NCBI GenBank assembly: GCA_030248215.1
Contig: JASANG010004046.1
Span: 481,120 to 545,119, forward strand
DNA: 64,000 nt
Direction of reading: 5' to 3'
Origin: Enoplolaimus lenunculus
Lineage: Eukaryota > Nematoda > Enoplea > Enoplida > Thoracostomopsidae
Below the pieces are notes generated by a model. That model was not told the DNA's origin. It searched no databases and saw only the letters and a list, made by a program, of their open reading frames with translations. Each line of letters opens with the position of its first letter. The stretch's first letter is position 1. Shown one piece after another: positions 43,836 through 56,400 of the stretch. Position numbers and translations under genes: made by a program.

Positions 43836-45430
43836 TGTTGTTTATGTATAGTTTTATAATAAATTAAGTTCGAGTGTTTTGGAAGAGCTGATTGTAAATT
43901 TGACGCTGATTATATATGCTGAGGTTCTTCGTTATAATTCATAATATCAGCATAATCCTGCCACCTAAAAGTTTAAAAATAGCCTCCAATCATTTTTCAA
44001 CAGTTCGTTCAAAAATACGTAAAAATCACAGCACAAACTGCTGTAACTTGGTGCAGCGATTCTATTCCGGAGCAAGAGGTCGACCGATTTGCTCTGGCAG
44101 GAATCCGAGTCACATCTTTTGAATATCAAGTTGCGCTGTTTTGATAATAACTTCAACTTTGAAAATATCTGCAAGCTACAAAGAAGTTTACTGACAAACT
44201 ATACCAGTTGTTTAGTACCCATACTTTCAGCCGAAGGTTTGCTCCGGCAAAAAATCGACGTTCGACCCCGGCAGTAAATCGACCTCCGGCTTCAGTTGTA
44301 GAATTGTTACCGGACGATACAGGCAGTTTCGGTACTGAAAGTTTTCATTAAAAGTTGAGTCCTTATAAAGTGCTTAAGTGAGTTTGTTGCCAGCTACCTT
44401 TGGGCCAGTTTTGACAGTTATATTTGATAGAATTTTCAATTATTCAAACCTGATGTTTGAGTTTATATGAAATACAAGTAACGGAAGTCATCCAAAATTA
44501 TAAAAATTTCGGTGCATCCTCTATTTTTCTTTGATTTTAGAAATCTCGGTGAATGTTTACATGCCTCAGTAATGGCAGAAAAATAAAACGTGTTTTATTT
44601 TTTATACTTCAATATTCGTTTTCCGTTTCTGTTATTTTTACTATCCGTTTTTCACCATGCTCCCTGGTTGTACTCCACTTAGTCGAAACCAGCTGTCTTT
44701 TATGTAATGCTTCGACGCGTAAGGATATTGTGCTAATTCAATCAAACCGGGGACTGATTTAATCTGGTTTTGTGTTTTAGAAATGTCAACAGAAAAAGCA
44801 ACGCTTAAATGTACATATAGCGATGTGTTAGTATGGGTTTTTTATATACAATTTATAATACCAATAGAAGTCTTTAAGTTGTGTGAAGTGGTTTATTTTT
44901 GGCGAAAAACCTCATATTTTTGCACTAGAGTCCAAATTTCGTCTATTGGTTTGCTAGATGTCGGACGAACTCTTATTCCAGCGTCTATAGGGGTATAATA
45001 TATCCTGGATCTTGAAAAAATGTGTACGTTATAATACACAAAAATATCAAAGAGTGGTTTCCTTTTTTATCCAGCGCAAAAGTATCCTAAAAATGCCTGG
45101 ACGAAAATGTTCAAGGGTTTTGACAGCTATGTCTCTATGGCTATGCCCTTACTTGCGTCTGAATAGTGCCTACCAGAGTTTAGGTTGTAATGGACTTTGC
45201 TGGTTGGTTCTATATGTCGTATGATAAATGAGGCGACCAATGTTTTGTGGGTATATTGGAATGCTTCTCATAAAAGACCAAGGTTGTCAAATACGTAGGT
45301 TTGACGTATGACGAAAGAAAATTTATTATCGGGATTTTTCTTGTAGTCAGTATAGTAAAGTTTTGCCGTGTCTATATCATTTGTGCTAAAAACTCGATCA
45401 CAGCTCTATGTGCTGTTAACTTCAAAAAAT
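43836..45430. other. Intergenic, nothing recognised
   Basis: Several 60-80-residue frames occur, but none has a recognisable domain or start and splice context. Confidence 0.35.
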
Positions 45431-45434
45431 CTCT

Positions 45435-45560
45435 TACCTCATTCCAATATGTATATTTATTATTTCATCAAGTAAATTTCAAGCTAAGATTCAAACACCG
45501 CACTCTCGAATGGGAAACGCTAAGCATACCACTTAACTATAAGAACGTGATGCTTGAGTC
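45435..45560 (-). mobile_element. Decayed tRNA-Gly-like block of the TTAA MITE family
   Basis: On the minus strand TATAGTTAAGTGGTATGC, GCGTTTCCCATTC and GTGTTTGAATCTTAGC line up with box A, the anticodon region and box B of the intact MITEs. A GGAATGAGGTAAGAG end resembles a decayed terminal repeat. Confidence 0.45.
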
Positions 45561-45839
45561 TGAGAGGCTCTGAATTGTTGCAAACAGTTAGTACTGCATA
45601 AACGTGTAATAATTACGTACCTTTTAATACATGCAACAATTTCATCAGCAATAGCGAATTGTTGGACCGAAAAGGTCAAACAGGCCTAAAATTTTACCAT
45701 ATTATGTCCGAACGCAGTGCGAAACATTTACTGACGGTTTGTCTTTAAAGTTGCGAAAAGACGCACATACTATAAGAATTTCAAACATTTCTGTGCTATC
45801 GGGTTATTCGTAAACCTCTACACAAGTCCCTGCAGTGAA

Positions 45840-46403
45840 ACAATAAAGCAAAGAAAATGCGTCAGGCAAGAATTCAGACGCAGTTTTATCGGCATAAACC
45901 AAGCGTTTGTATTACGGTTTAGCACGAAACTGACGTTTGGCTTCTCGCTCGCTTTGTTCGCGAAATTTGTTTCCACAATTTATCTTGCTCGACTTCTTTT
46001 TCAGAACTTTCTGTTTCCGTCAGTGGATGAATATATAACTAAGTTTAATTCATAAACTACGTCTAACACGGAACCCACGCGTGAAGTTTTAAACCCAAAG
46101 GTGAAACATATAAGCATTGCGGTGAGAAATAATACAAAGGAAAGAAAGTTTGCCAGCCAACAATTAAGACGCAGTTTTAGCATAAACCAAGATTTTGTAC
46201 TAAGGTTTAGCACACAATGACGTTTGCCTTCTCGCTCGTATCGCTTCACACTATCATGTGCGGCCCGCTTTTCAAAAATTTCTGGTTCAACCAGTTGATA
46301 AATATAGAACTATCCTTAAATTATAACCTACGTCGAAAAATGAACCCACGCTTTAAGCCATGAATTTTGTTCCGAAAGTAAAACATTTAAGTGTTAACAC
46401 CTT
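45840..46403 (+). repeat. Diverged tandem duplication (about 280 bp x 2)
   Basis: 45840-46128 and 46129-46403 share, in order: GACGCAGTTTTA, GCATAAACCAAG, GGTTTAGCAC, TGACGTTTG, CTTCTCGCTCG, TTTCTG, AACCCACGC and GAAACATATAAG/AAAACATTTAAG. The TTTAGCAC...TGACGTTTG block is the dispersed family also seen at 603-1150, 13015 and 50445. Confidence 0.7.
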
Positions 46404-47789
46404 ATGCCCTGTTTGAAACGTAAGCCTAGACCAAAATTTTTAACCAAGTATATACAAAGTTTAAATTTATTAAGCCAGGGCTGGGCCTTGTTCTTACGCA
46501 GTTTATACCTTGGCTTTGTCTTTTTTCAAATGTTAACTGTGGATATTTATCTCAGCGTTTGATAGGCGGAAACACCTTTTGTTGGTTTTATCCCAGACCC
46601 AACATAGCCAACCAGGACATAAAATATATATGACTGCCTGCACTTAGGAATTTAGCGTTGGAGATCAACCCTGCAAAAATCGACTAAAATATTGGTTTTT
46701 TAAAGATAGAGTTAACAAACCAGTGACAGCTCTGTTAGACACTGTTTATACGTGACGGTAATGAATACGAACTGGGGGTGCCCACATGACCCCCTTGTCG
46801 TTACACCTCCGCCCGCTTGGTCGGCTTTCAAAGTTTAAGAGGCACCACGGGCCGCCTACTTCACTCAATACTGGTGGTATGCCCGTCATTTATTTTCTAC
46901 ATATACCAACCCGACTAACCACCGCATATATATGGCGTATGTATAATGCTTTTGTATTTTTTCTTCTGGTTCTGCTCCATTTTAGGCGTAATATATTACT
47001 GTTTCTTGCAACCCTGCGCCATCAAAAGCTTTAGTTATATGCTGTACCAGCGGTGTATTTTTTTATTGAATGGTAGATTGTTCAAAGTTTTCAATGGTTC
47101 TTATAGAAAAAAATTTGTCAACCACAACCGCAAAAATTAATTGTAAAGTTAGTATCTCTTGAGCGTTATCCCTGAATGATTGTCCGGACAATGTCATGGA
47201 CGTAGCTGTAGGATTTCATTTCGGCGGGTGTAGCGAGCGAGAGCCAATTGTTTTACGCGCTGGATGCAGCAGCAAAGTTTAACGCCTGTAATGCAAAAGT
47301 ACCGTTTTTCTTGACTCGCTAGAAATTTCAGTGAATATATCATATCTCATCAACGCCACTTTGAAATTACATCTGGTCAAGTTTTATTATTTTTCGCCAT
47401 CATAGCGTGTCTATCGCTGTGGATATGTCACTGTGACGTCAAACTGTTGTTGTCATCACCACTACATTTACTATGGCAGACAGCACTTTTTATACTTTAA
47501 GCAGTTAAACTGAAATTCACACTGTTTTTCTAAGACCCCGCAAACACTACCTGCTCCAAAGAGAGGGGGGGCGAGATGGAGGCGGGCGTCCCTCCTGTCA
47601 GATATATTTGTGGTAAACGGTAAGGTTTTTCCGCTCTTACATTACAATTTTCTCCCTCAAGAAGATTTTTCTGTGGTAAAATGATGAGGTCCCTACTTTT
47701 TAATTTTTTGCTGCTAATGGCACATATATAACATTCAGTAAAAATTGCGTTTCATAACTTTTGCCAGTCTGGATCTGCCTTTTAAGTAA
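46404..47789. other. Intergenic; fragment of the ATGAGGTCC repeat at 47640-47785
   Basis: No gene is recognised. 47640-47785 matches parts of 10301-10520. Confidence 0.35.
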
Positions 47790-47867
47790 ATGCCCAAGAA
47801 CGCCAAGAAACCTTCAATTTTTCAGCAAAATATGTTCTGCTTTTTTTCTTCTTTTGTGCCCCCAATA

Positions 47868-48032
47868 ACAATGATTGCCGACTTGTTTTCATGGTGTTTT
47901 TCAAGTCGGTTAAAGGTTTTTTGCATATCTGGACTTCTCATTACTGGTCTGGTTCCCGTCTACATTGAATTTTGGATGCGGTCTCGTGTAGAAACCACTC
48001 AGTTGTCGGGGTACGTATTTCAGAATTGTTGA
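47868..48032 (+). CDS. Possible small membrane-protein exon, unrecognised
   Basis: From an ATG at about 47868 the frame reads MIADLFSWCFSSRLKVFCIS and continues through one hydrophobic segment (GLLITGLVPVYIEFWM) to a polar RSRVETTQLSG. A GGGGTACGT donor-like site lies near 48009. The frame extends upstream to 47790, but that part borders a dispersed repeat. A single-span small protein is plausible; the family is not recognised. Confidence 0.3.
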   Translation, partial: TMIADLFSWCFSSRLKVFCISGLLITGLVPVYIEFWMRSRVETTQLSGYVFQNC

Positions 48033-48917
48033 TATTTTTGTAACATTCAATATCCGTCCGTACGGATGACACTTGTTTAGGTTTTTCGTTTTAGGGTAGC
48101 TACTTAGAATTTATAATACTTTCTACTTGTATCAGTAAAAACTTGGAGCTTCTGTGTTAGCTCGAGAGAAAATGCCTTCCGTTTTTAATGCAGTGGTCTC
48201 GTCCGGAATTTGAAAATCCTATTTTTACCCCCCATCCTGTTAAATGCAAACTTCATTTGCACACAGTGAGGCACCCTGCCATTGATCCGAACCGACGAAA
48301 GCATACTTCTGTCTAATTTGTAAGTTTCGACTACTTTTCTGAAAAGTATAAAAAATTTGCGCTTTGCGCATAACTAAACACCATTTAATTGGTTTTCAAA
48401 CTTACCCCTTCGAAAAAAGTAGGCGAACTGCACAATACTGCACAACCCATTTCATATACAGATGTGATTAATACGCATGCTTTGTTGCTCTTTGACAGCC
48501 ATCCTGCGGACACCAGACCTTCCTTTCCGCTGCATGCGCTCTCGCACTGCAGCGCAGTTTATTTTCCACGCATACAGACTCTGCAAATTCTTTGCACCTT
48601 ACCTGTATAACAACAGCAATAAACGCTACACGTCCGTATAGCGCCACACGACATGTTAAGCACCACCCTTACTGAATCAAATTGTATTCGATTTTATTTT
48701 AAACAGTGGTGGATCCTTGCCGAATGGTTGGTTGTATCCACCATCACCAGCCGTGTCGCTGCTAAAGCGATGCAAATACTTTATCTGTGACTAAAAATGT
48801 GTTTTCTAGTCAAATAGGTGTATAAACATCGCGAGATGACAACACGAATTTAAAATTTATGCGCCTTCACGCGCAATTTGTGCATCTAAAAATATCGAAA
48901 AAATTGCTCAAATCGCG
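48033..48917. other. Intergenic, nothing recognised
   Basis: No supported gene; mixed sequence with a short open stretch at 48389-48610. Confidence 0.35.
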
Positions 48918-49580
48918 CTGTAAAACTGTAAAATTTCAAAATATAAAAACTGTAAAATTTAAAAACATAAAAACTATAAAACTTCAAAACATAAAAACTG
49001 TAAAATTTCAAAACATAAAAACTGTAAAATTTCAAAACATAAAACTGTAAAATTTCAAAATATAAAACTGTAAAATTTAAAAACATAAAAACTGTAAAAC
49101 TTCAAAACATAAAAACTGTAAAATTTCAAAACATAAAAACTGTAAAATTTAAAAACATAAAAACTGTAAAACTTCAAAACATAAAAACTGTAAAACTTCA
49201 AAACATAAAAACTGTAAAATTTCAAAATATAAAAACTGTAAAATTTAAAAACATAAAAACTGTAAAACTTCAAACCATAAAAACTGTAAAATTTCAAAAT
49301 ATAAAAACTGTAAAATTTAAAAACATAAAAACTGTAAAACTTCAAAACATAAAAACTGTAAAACTTCAAAACATAAAAACTGTAAAATTTCAAAATATAA
49401 AAACTGTAAAATTTTAAAACATAAAAACTGTAAAATTTCAAAACATAAAAACTGTAAAATTTCAGAACATAAAAACTGTAAAATTTCAAAACACAAAAAC
49501 TGTAAAATTTCAAAACATAAAAAACTGTAAAATTTCAGAACACAAAAACTGTAAAATTTCAGAATGCAAAAACTATCCCC
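48918..49580. repeat. 24-bp AT-rich minisatellite
   Basis: About 27 tandem copies of AAAACTGTAAAATTTCAAAACATA-like units (CATAAAAACTGTAAAATTTC core), with recurrent variants TTTAAAAAC, CTTCAAAAC and AAATATA. Because 24 is a multiple of three, the minus strand is open as a KFYSFYVL octapeptide repeat for about 150 codons, a by-product of the period. Confidence 0.95.
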
Positions 49581-50542
49581 TCTCTCACTGCGGAATCCTG
49601 GGATTCGCAACACGATTTCAAAGGTTGAAATTTCGAAAGACACTATTCGATTTTGTTTGTTTTCAAATTTAAACTTCTATATTTTAAAAACAAGCTCCAT
49701 CGTTAAAGATGGTGTAAATTGTTCCCTTGTGTTTTCTCGAAAAAAGTTAGCTCTTTGATTCTTTGAGATTTAAAGTTTTTGCAGAAGAAATCGGAATGTT
49801 TTGTTCCGCAATTTACCACATTTGTTCTTTTGGCCTTTTGCTCAATTTAAACTTTGGGCTTACATTTGCCTTGCATTTATGTATTCACAACTATTATGAA
49901 GTTTTGGACGTTGCTTGATGTAAAATTTTGTATCCTGCTTGCGAAAAATTGTTTCCGCTAGGGCCGCTATTTCAAATATTGATTCAAAGATTGTATTTGT
50001 AAATAGTGATTTCTCTTGTCATCTGTTAGTGCCGGCTCCGGCTGGTGCTCTGGCATATTGTTGCCAGCGTTGCGCTTCGGTTCCGGTATTTGTCACATCC
50101 GGTTGTTAAATGGTTATAGGTTTTCAAATTAACTCTCTCTAAAAACTTAGGCTTAAATTATAGCTTAACTAAACTATTAGTTTAAGTAAAAGTTAAATAG
50201 CTGGGCGGACTAACTAAACTACAATTTTAAGCTTAACTTGAACTAGCATTTTTTAAGTTTAATTCGAGTGTAAGCTAAGCTTGTTCTTGGTTTATGTAAG
50301 AAATGTTGCTCAAAACTAATGTTGGTATGTTTTAGAATTCATTAAGTTAGAAGTATATTCCTAATTGACTTGCTTAACTCACAGCGAATGTCCTAAGCGA
50401 TAGATAGTTGTCTAAATATATAACAGGGGCTGCTTAGAAAACTGACCAACCCTCAACTAAAATTTTGTATTAAGATTTAGCACTAAGCTTGATTTGAGCT
50501 TCCCGTTCATTTTGGTCGCGAGCGGTTGTCAGTATTATATAT
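49581..50542. other. Intergenic, nothing recognised
   Basis: Includes TTAGGCTTAAATT-type words at about 50150-50280 and a copy of the TTTAGCAC..TTCCCGTTC dispersed repeat at about 50445-50530. Confidence 0.35.
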
Positions 50543-51448
50543 ATGTCGCGGGTCTTTCCCACATTACCAATTACTGGATCTGCCGCTGATATCTGGAATC
50601 ACCTTGCGTTTCAAACGAAACATAAAATTGGAAACTCTATTTTAAAACTGAAAATGTTCAAGGTTTGTTTTGCGATATTGAGCAAACAAAATTTTTTTGT
50701 TCGATTTCAAAGCGGAATATGCCTCTCAAATTTATAATGGTTTGAGAATTTCTCTTTTGTGTACACTTTGGCATGTGTCCCTGTAAGTTTGTTTCGTTGT
50801 TATTTGATATGCCAGCGTGTGCGGTTTTAGGTCTTAATACAAGGTATAATATTTTTTGTGTTTCTGTTTGTGTTTTTTCTTGCTAACGTGCGTTAATACT
50901 GTCGAATGATTTCGTGCATAACTTGAGAGGCTGTTTTGGTAGAAATGACCATCTGCCTTGGTAAAAGGTATTTAATAATGGCTAACAAGTACGATCGGAG
51001 GTCTGCCTAAGGTTTAAGAACTTCCGGCAGAAATTTGACATCCTGCTTTTTTACAACACTGCGCAGATTATTGTTAAATTAGTAAATTTAACTAACTTTT
51101 TAGTGAATTTTAGTTTCACGTGCGGCTCCATCATATGTCTTGCCGAATCTGGAACAGTATCGACGATGTTTAAGTTCCGACGTCTACGAAACATTGTGCG
51201 AAAAACTGTTTAAGTTTATTCGGCGAGATGCTGTGCTGAACGGGGGCCAGCTAGTTTCTCCAGATAGAGCGAGGAATGCCGCAAGCCAAATTAATCCCGA
51301 ACATTGTGGTACTCTGCGGGCAAGCTCATTTGTCACGAACCAAATGTCGCCGGCAGAAAATTTGGTTACGCCTAGGCCGTTGAATACATCGACTCCAGTT
51401 CAAAGTACTGTCAAATCAATTACCGTACATATTTTTAATTGTGTGTAG
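50543..51448 (+). CDS. Possible multi-exon gene, unrecognised product
   Basis: Exon 1 (50543-50662) has an ATG and reads MSRVFPTLPITGSAADIWNH ... KLKMFK up to an AAG|GTTTGT donor, phase 0. A long exon opens after TTTTAG at 51114 with a 2-nt overhang and reads SRAAPSYVLPNLEQYRRCLS ... YETLCEKLFKFIRRDAVLNG and on, either to the stop at 51448 or to a GTACAT donor at 51425. A 13-nt microexon (50831-50843, TTTTAG|GTCTTAATACAAG|GTATAA) would make the phases fit. Composition is protein-like, with helical and then Ser/Thr/Pro-rich parts. I do not recognise a family, and the microexon is inferred only from phase. Confidence 0.35.
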
Positions 51449-51616
51449 CGTCTATCTCTAGTTGATGATAGGTCATGTGCACAATTTATTAGAATCTGAA
51501 AACTACAGTTGAACGTCTTTGTCGAGTTTTTTACGTTTGAACTATAGAGGTAAAACCACGACCGCAGCAAAGTCTAAAAATTTCGCGAAATTGTTATAGA
51601 ACTACCGTTTAACGCT

Positions 51617-52990
51617 TCAATTTAAGCATAAAAAGCATTGCATTTCAACATTTTTGGTGCCATGTGCTGAAAAACTATTCTGGCTTCTCCACAGCTTGAA
51701 AATTTCCGCCGGGGGGGGGAGCGTTTCCTGGGGGCCCCCAGGAGTTTCCTGGGGGGCAGCTAATTTTGCTGGGGGGCAGTTTTCCTGGGGGCCCCCAGAT
51801 GATCTGGGGATCCTGGGGGCAGGCTCAAAATTTTGCAAGCCGACTTTTTGGACCATTTTTTTATTCTAGATCGTGTTTCCAACTCAACTGAAGATTACTC
51901 ATCGCTCAACATGACAAAAATTCCCCGCAAACGCTAATAACAATAATTTTAACTAATATTACTGACAACTTTACCAGAAGTTGAAAGAAGCACAATTATA
52001 TAAAATATAGATAATCTATAATTGAAACTGTGATTAACGTATATTTTATATATTAGTCACAGCTTCAGTTTATCATAAGGCTCAGGCGGGTTGAACTTGT
52101 TGCTGCAAGGTACTTTCGAATGCTGTATGCCCTGAAACGGTCTTTATATAATTGTGTTTTTTCAGTTCATTATTGAATTGTACTAGTTACTACCGGTATT
52201 TGTAACGCTATTAAAAAATTATGAGTACTCAGCGTAATATAAAATCACATTTTGTCGAATGTCCGCCTCAAAAAAAGTCCAGGTCTTTATGTTTTAACAT
52301 TGAAATTTTTTGGCTTAGAAAAGTCCTGGGGGGCCCCAGCAAAAAATTTGCTGGGGGGCGGCCGAAAATTCGCCGGGGGGCCTTTCCTGGGGGCGACAAA
52401 ATTTTCGCCGGGGAGAAAATGAAAATTTCGAAAAGTGCTGGGGCCCCCGCCCACCCGCTGTGGAGAAGCCAGCTATTTTAAGTGAAATTGTGCTAAAAAT
52501 AATTTATCGGCAGCAGTTATTTTTCATTATCCTGTTTCGGTCCCAGGATGAAATTGAAATCAGGTGTTTTTTTTTTACTTTTCGGTTCTGTTTGCTAGGT
52601 TTTTTAATCCCATTTACACCCTGGCAGTTGTGTCAGCCGATTGTTTGAAGACCTATTATAAACTGATTATAGGTGTTGTTATCTGTAACGCTGTTTCTTC
52701 AATTTAAGCATAAAAAGCATTGCATTACAACATTTTTGGTGCCATGTGCTGAAAAACCGCCATGTGGTTTAACTATTTTAGGTGAAATTGTGCTGGAAAT
52801 GATTTATAGGCAGCAGTTATTTTTCTTTATCCGGTTTCGTTCCCAGTATGAAATTGAAATCAGGTGTTATTTTTACTTTTAGGTTCTGTTTGCCAGGTTT
52901 TTGAATCCCATTTACACCCTGGCAGTTGTGTCAGCCGATTGTGTGAAGACCTATTATAAACTGGCTACAGGTGCTGCTACCTGTAACACT
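51617..52990. repeat. Tandem duplication of about 300 bp, one copy interrupted
   Basis: The unit TTCAATTTAAGCATAAAAAGCATTGCAT ... TGAAATTGAAATCAGGTGTT ... CCTGGCAGTTGTGTCAGCCG ... CTGTAACACTGT occurs twice. One copy is 52697-52990, uninterrupted. The other is 51617-51679 plus 52473-52690, split by the transposon at 51680-52472. Confidence 0.85.
51680..52472. mobile_element. G-rich palindromic transposon with 5-bp target duplication
   Basis: 793 bp with perfect 16-bp terminal inverted repeats (CTGGCTTCTCCACAGC at 51680-51695 and its complement at 52457-52472), flanked by the direct repeat CTATT (51675-51679 and 52473-52477). Inside both ends are CCTGGGGGCCCCCAGG-type palindromes, TTTGCTGGGGGGC and TTCGCCGGGG words; the centre is AT-rich and non-coding. 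The neighbouring duplicate at 52697-52990 keeps an unoccupied version of the site. No transposase is present, and the superfamily is not assigned. Confidence 0.85.
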
Positions 52991-53143
52991 GTGCAATAAC
53001 TAAATCTTATTGTCACGGCTGCCATGATTTTATCACACTCACAGCAATTTAGTCTGTTATACCAAAAGAACTGGGTGGATTAGTTTGTACTTCTTACATG
53101 TGCGTTTTATATGTAAAAAACCACTAAGTTTTTCTGATTCACT

Positions 53144-53242
53144 ACGCGCTTCCAGTGCGTGATATTAACAGTATTAGTAATAATCATAAATCATATGAAC
53201 ACGATAGTGTTCATATATATGATTCGCGCATCTCAAGCGCGT
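53144..53242. repeat. 99-bp foldback hairpin
   Basis: Outer arms ACGCGCTT.CCAGTGCG and its imperfect complement (CGCGCATCTCAAGCGCGT) enclose a 10-bp perfect inner stem ATATGAACAC-GATA-GTGTTCATAT (53193-53216). It lies about 230 bp before the large array. Confidence 0.65.
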
Positions 53243-53472
53243 ATTTTCAGTTTAGTTCGCATGTTGGTGCTCAAGTAATATCAGACCTGTATCGTTTAAA
53301 TTTTGTACACTGGTATCCTGGTACGTAAGGAATATTTGTGCCAAAGGATTTTGCAAACCAGTGTGGTCTTCAATAGTTACGGTCAAAAAACTCCTTACAG
53401 AAAGTGCACGAAATTTTTCATTTTGGTTCAACACTTTTTACACGTTAGCTATGTAATTTTACGATTATAACT

Positions 53473-56400
53473 TTCACCACTTTATAGAGCTTACGGTTGG
53501 TTTCACCCCAACAGTCGGTTTCACCCCAACGGTTGGTTTCACCCCAACGGTTGGTTTCACCCCAACGGTTAGTTTTACCCCAACGGTTGGTTTTGCCCCA
53601 ACGGTTGGTTTTGCCCCAACGGTTGGTTTCACCCCAACGGTTGGTTTCACCCCAACAGTCGGTTTCTCCCCAACGATTGGTTTCACGCCAACGGTTGGTT
53701 TCAGCTCAACGGTTGGTTTCACCCCAACGGTTGGTTTCACCCCAACGGTTGGTTTCAGCTCAACGGTTGGTTTCACCCCAACGGTTGGCTTCACCAAACG
53801 GATGGTTTCACCCTAACGGATGGTTTCACCACAACAGTGGGTTCACCCCAACGGTTGGTTTCACCCCAACGGTTGGTCTCACCCCAACAGTCGGTTTCAC
53901 CCCAACGGTTGGTCTCACCCCAACAGTCGGCTTCACCCCAACGGTTGGTTTTGCCCCAACGGTTAGTTTTGCCCCAACGGTTGGTTTGGCCCCAACGGTT
54001 TTGCCCCAACGTTTGGTTTTGCCCCACCACTTTATAGAGCTTACGGTTGGTTTCACCCCAACGGTTGGTTTCACCCCAACAGTCGGTTTCACCCCAACGG
54101 TTAGTTTTGCCCTAACGATTGGTTTTGCCCCAACGGTTGGTTTCACCGCAACGGTTGGTTTCACCCCAACAGTCGGTTTCTCCCCAACGGTTGGTTTGAC
54201 CCCAACGGTTGGTTTCACCCCAACGGTTGGTTTTGCCCCAACGGTTGGTTTTGCCCCAACGGTTGGTTTTGCCCCAACGGTTGGTTTCAGCTCAACGGTT
54301 GGTTTTACCCCAACGGTTGGCTTCGCCAAACGGATGGTTTCACTCCAACGGATGGTTTCACCACAACAGTGGGTTCCACCCCAACGGTTGGTTTTACCCC
54401 AACGGTTGGTTGCACTCCAACGGTTGGTCTCACCCCAACAGTCGGTTTCACCCTAACGGTTGGTCTCACCCCAACAGTCGGTTTCACTCCAACGGTTGGT
54501 TTTGCCCCAACGGTTGGTTTGGCCCCAACGGTTGGTTTCACCGCAACGGTTGGTTTCACCCCAACAGTCGGTTTCTCCCCAACGGTTGGTTTCACCCCAA
54601 CGGTTGGTTTCACCCCAACGGTTGGTTTCACCCCAACAGTCGGTTTCACCCCAACGGTTAGTTTTGCCCCAACGGTTGGTTTTGCCCTAACGGTTGGTTT
54701 TGCCCCAACGGTTGGTTTCACCGCAACGGTTGGTTTCCCTCAACAGTCGGTTTCTCCCCAACGGTTGGTTTCACCCCAACGGCCCTCAACAGTCGGTTTC
54801 TCCCCAACGGTTGGTTTCACCCCAACGGTTGGTTTCACCCCAACAGTCGGTTTCACCCCAACGGTTAGTTTTGCCCCAACGGTTGGTTTTGCCCCAACGG
54901 TTGGTTTTGCCCCAACGGTTGGTTTTGCCCCAACGGTTGGTTTTGCCCCAACGGTTGGTTTCACCCCAACGGTTGGTTTTGCCCCAACGGTTGGTTTCAG
55001 CTCAACGGTTGGTTTCACCCCAACGGTTGGCTTCACCAAACGGATGGTTTCACTCCAACTGATGGTTTCACCACAACAGTGGGTTCCACCCCAACGGTTG
55101 GTTTTACCCCAATGGTTGGTTTCAGCTCAACGGTTGGTTTTACCCCAACGGTTGGCTTCGCCAAACGGATGGTTTCACTCCAACGGATGGTTTCACCACA
55201 ACAGTGGGTTCCACCCCAACGGTTGGTTTTACCCCAACGGTTGGTTGCACTCCAACGGTTGGTCTCACCCCAACAGTCGGTTTCACCCTAACGGTTGGTC
55301 TCACCCCAACAGTCGGTTTCACTCCCCAACAGTCGGTTTCACCCCAACGGTTGGTCTCACCCCAACAGTCGGCTTCACCCCAACGGTTGGTTTTGCCCCA
55401 ACGGTTTGGTTTCACCCCAACAGTCGGTTTCACCCCAACGGTTAGTTTTGCCCCAACGGTTGGTTTTGCCCTAACGGTTGGTTTATCCCCAACGGTTGGT
55501 GGGGACGGTTGGTCTCACCCCAACAGTCGGTTTCACCCTAACGGTTGGTCTCACCCCAACAGTCGGTTTCACTCCAACGGTTGGTTTTGCCCCAACGGTT
55601 GGTTTGGCCCCAACGGTTGGTTTCACCGCAACGGTTGGTTTCACCCCAACAGTCGGTTTCTCCCCAACGGTTGGTTTCACCCCAACGGTTGGTTTCACCC
55701 CAACGGTTGGTTTGACCCCAACGGTTGGTTCCTCCCCCACCAGTCGGTTACACCCCAACGGTTAGTTTCGCCCCAACGGTTGGTTTTGCCCTAACGGTTG
55801 GTTTTGCCCCAACGGTTGGTTTCACCGCAACGGTTGGTTTCCCCCAACAGTCGGTTTCTCCCCAACGGTTGGTTTCACCCCAACGGTTGGTTTCACCCCA
55901 ACGGTTGGTTTTGCCCCAACGGTTGGTTTCACCCCAACGGTTGGTTTCACCCCAACGGTTGGTTTCACCCCAACAGTCGGTTTCACCCCAACGGTTAGTT
56001 TTGCCCCAACGGTTGGTTTTGCCCCAACGGTTGGTTTCACCCCAACGGTTGGTTTTGCCCCAACGGTTGGTTTCAGCTCAACGGTTGGTTTCACCCCAAC
56101 GGTTGGCTTCACCAAACGGATGGTTTCACTCCAACTGATGGTTTCACCACAACAGTGGGTTCCACCCCAACGGTTGGTTTTACCCCAATGGTTGGTTTCA
56201 CTCCAACGGTTGGTCTCACCCCAACAGTCGGTTTCACCCTAACGGTTGGTCTCACCCCAACAGTCGGTTTCACCCCAACGGTTGGTTTTGCCCCAACGGT
56301 TGGTTTGGCCCCAACGGTTGGTTTCACCCCAACGGTTGGTTTCACCCCAACGGTTGGTTTCACCCCAACAGTCGGTTTCTCCCCAACGGTTGGTTTCACC

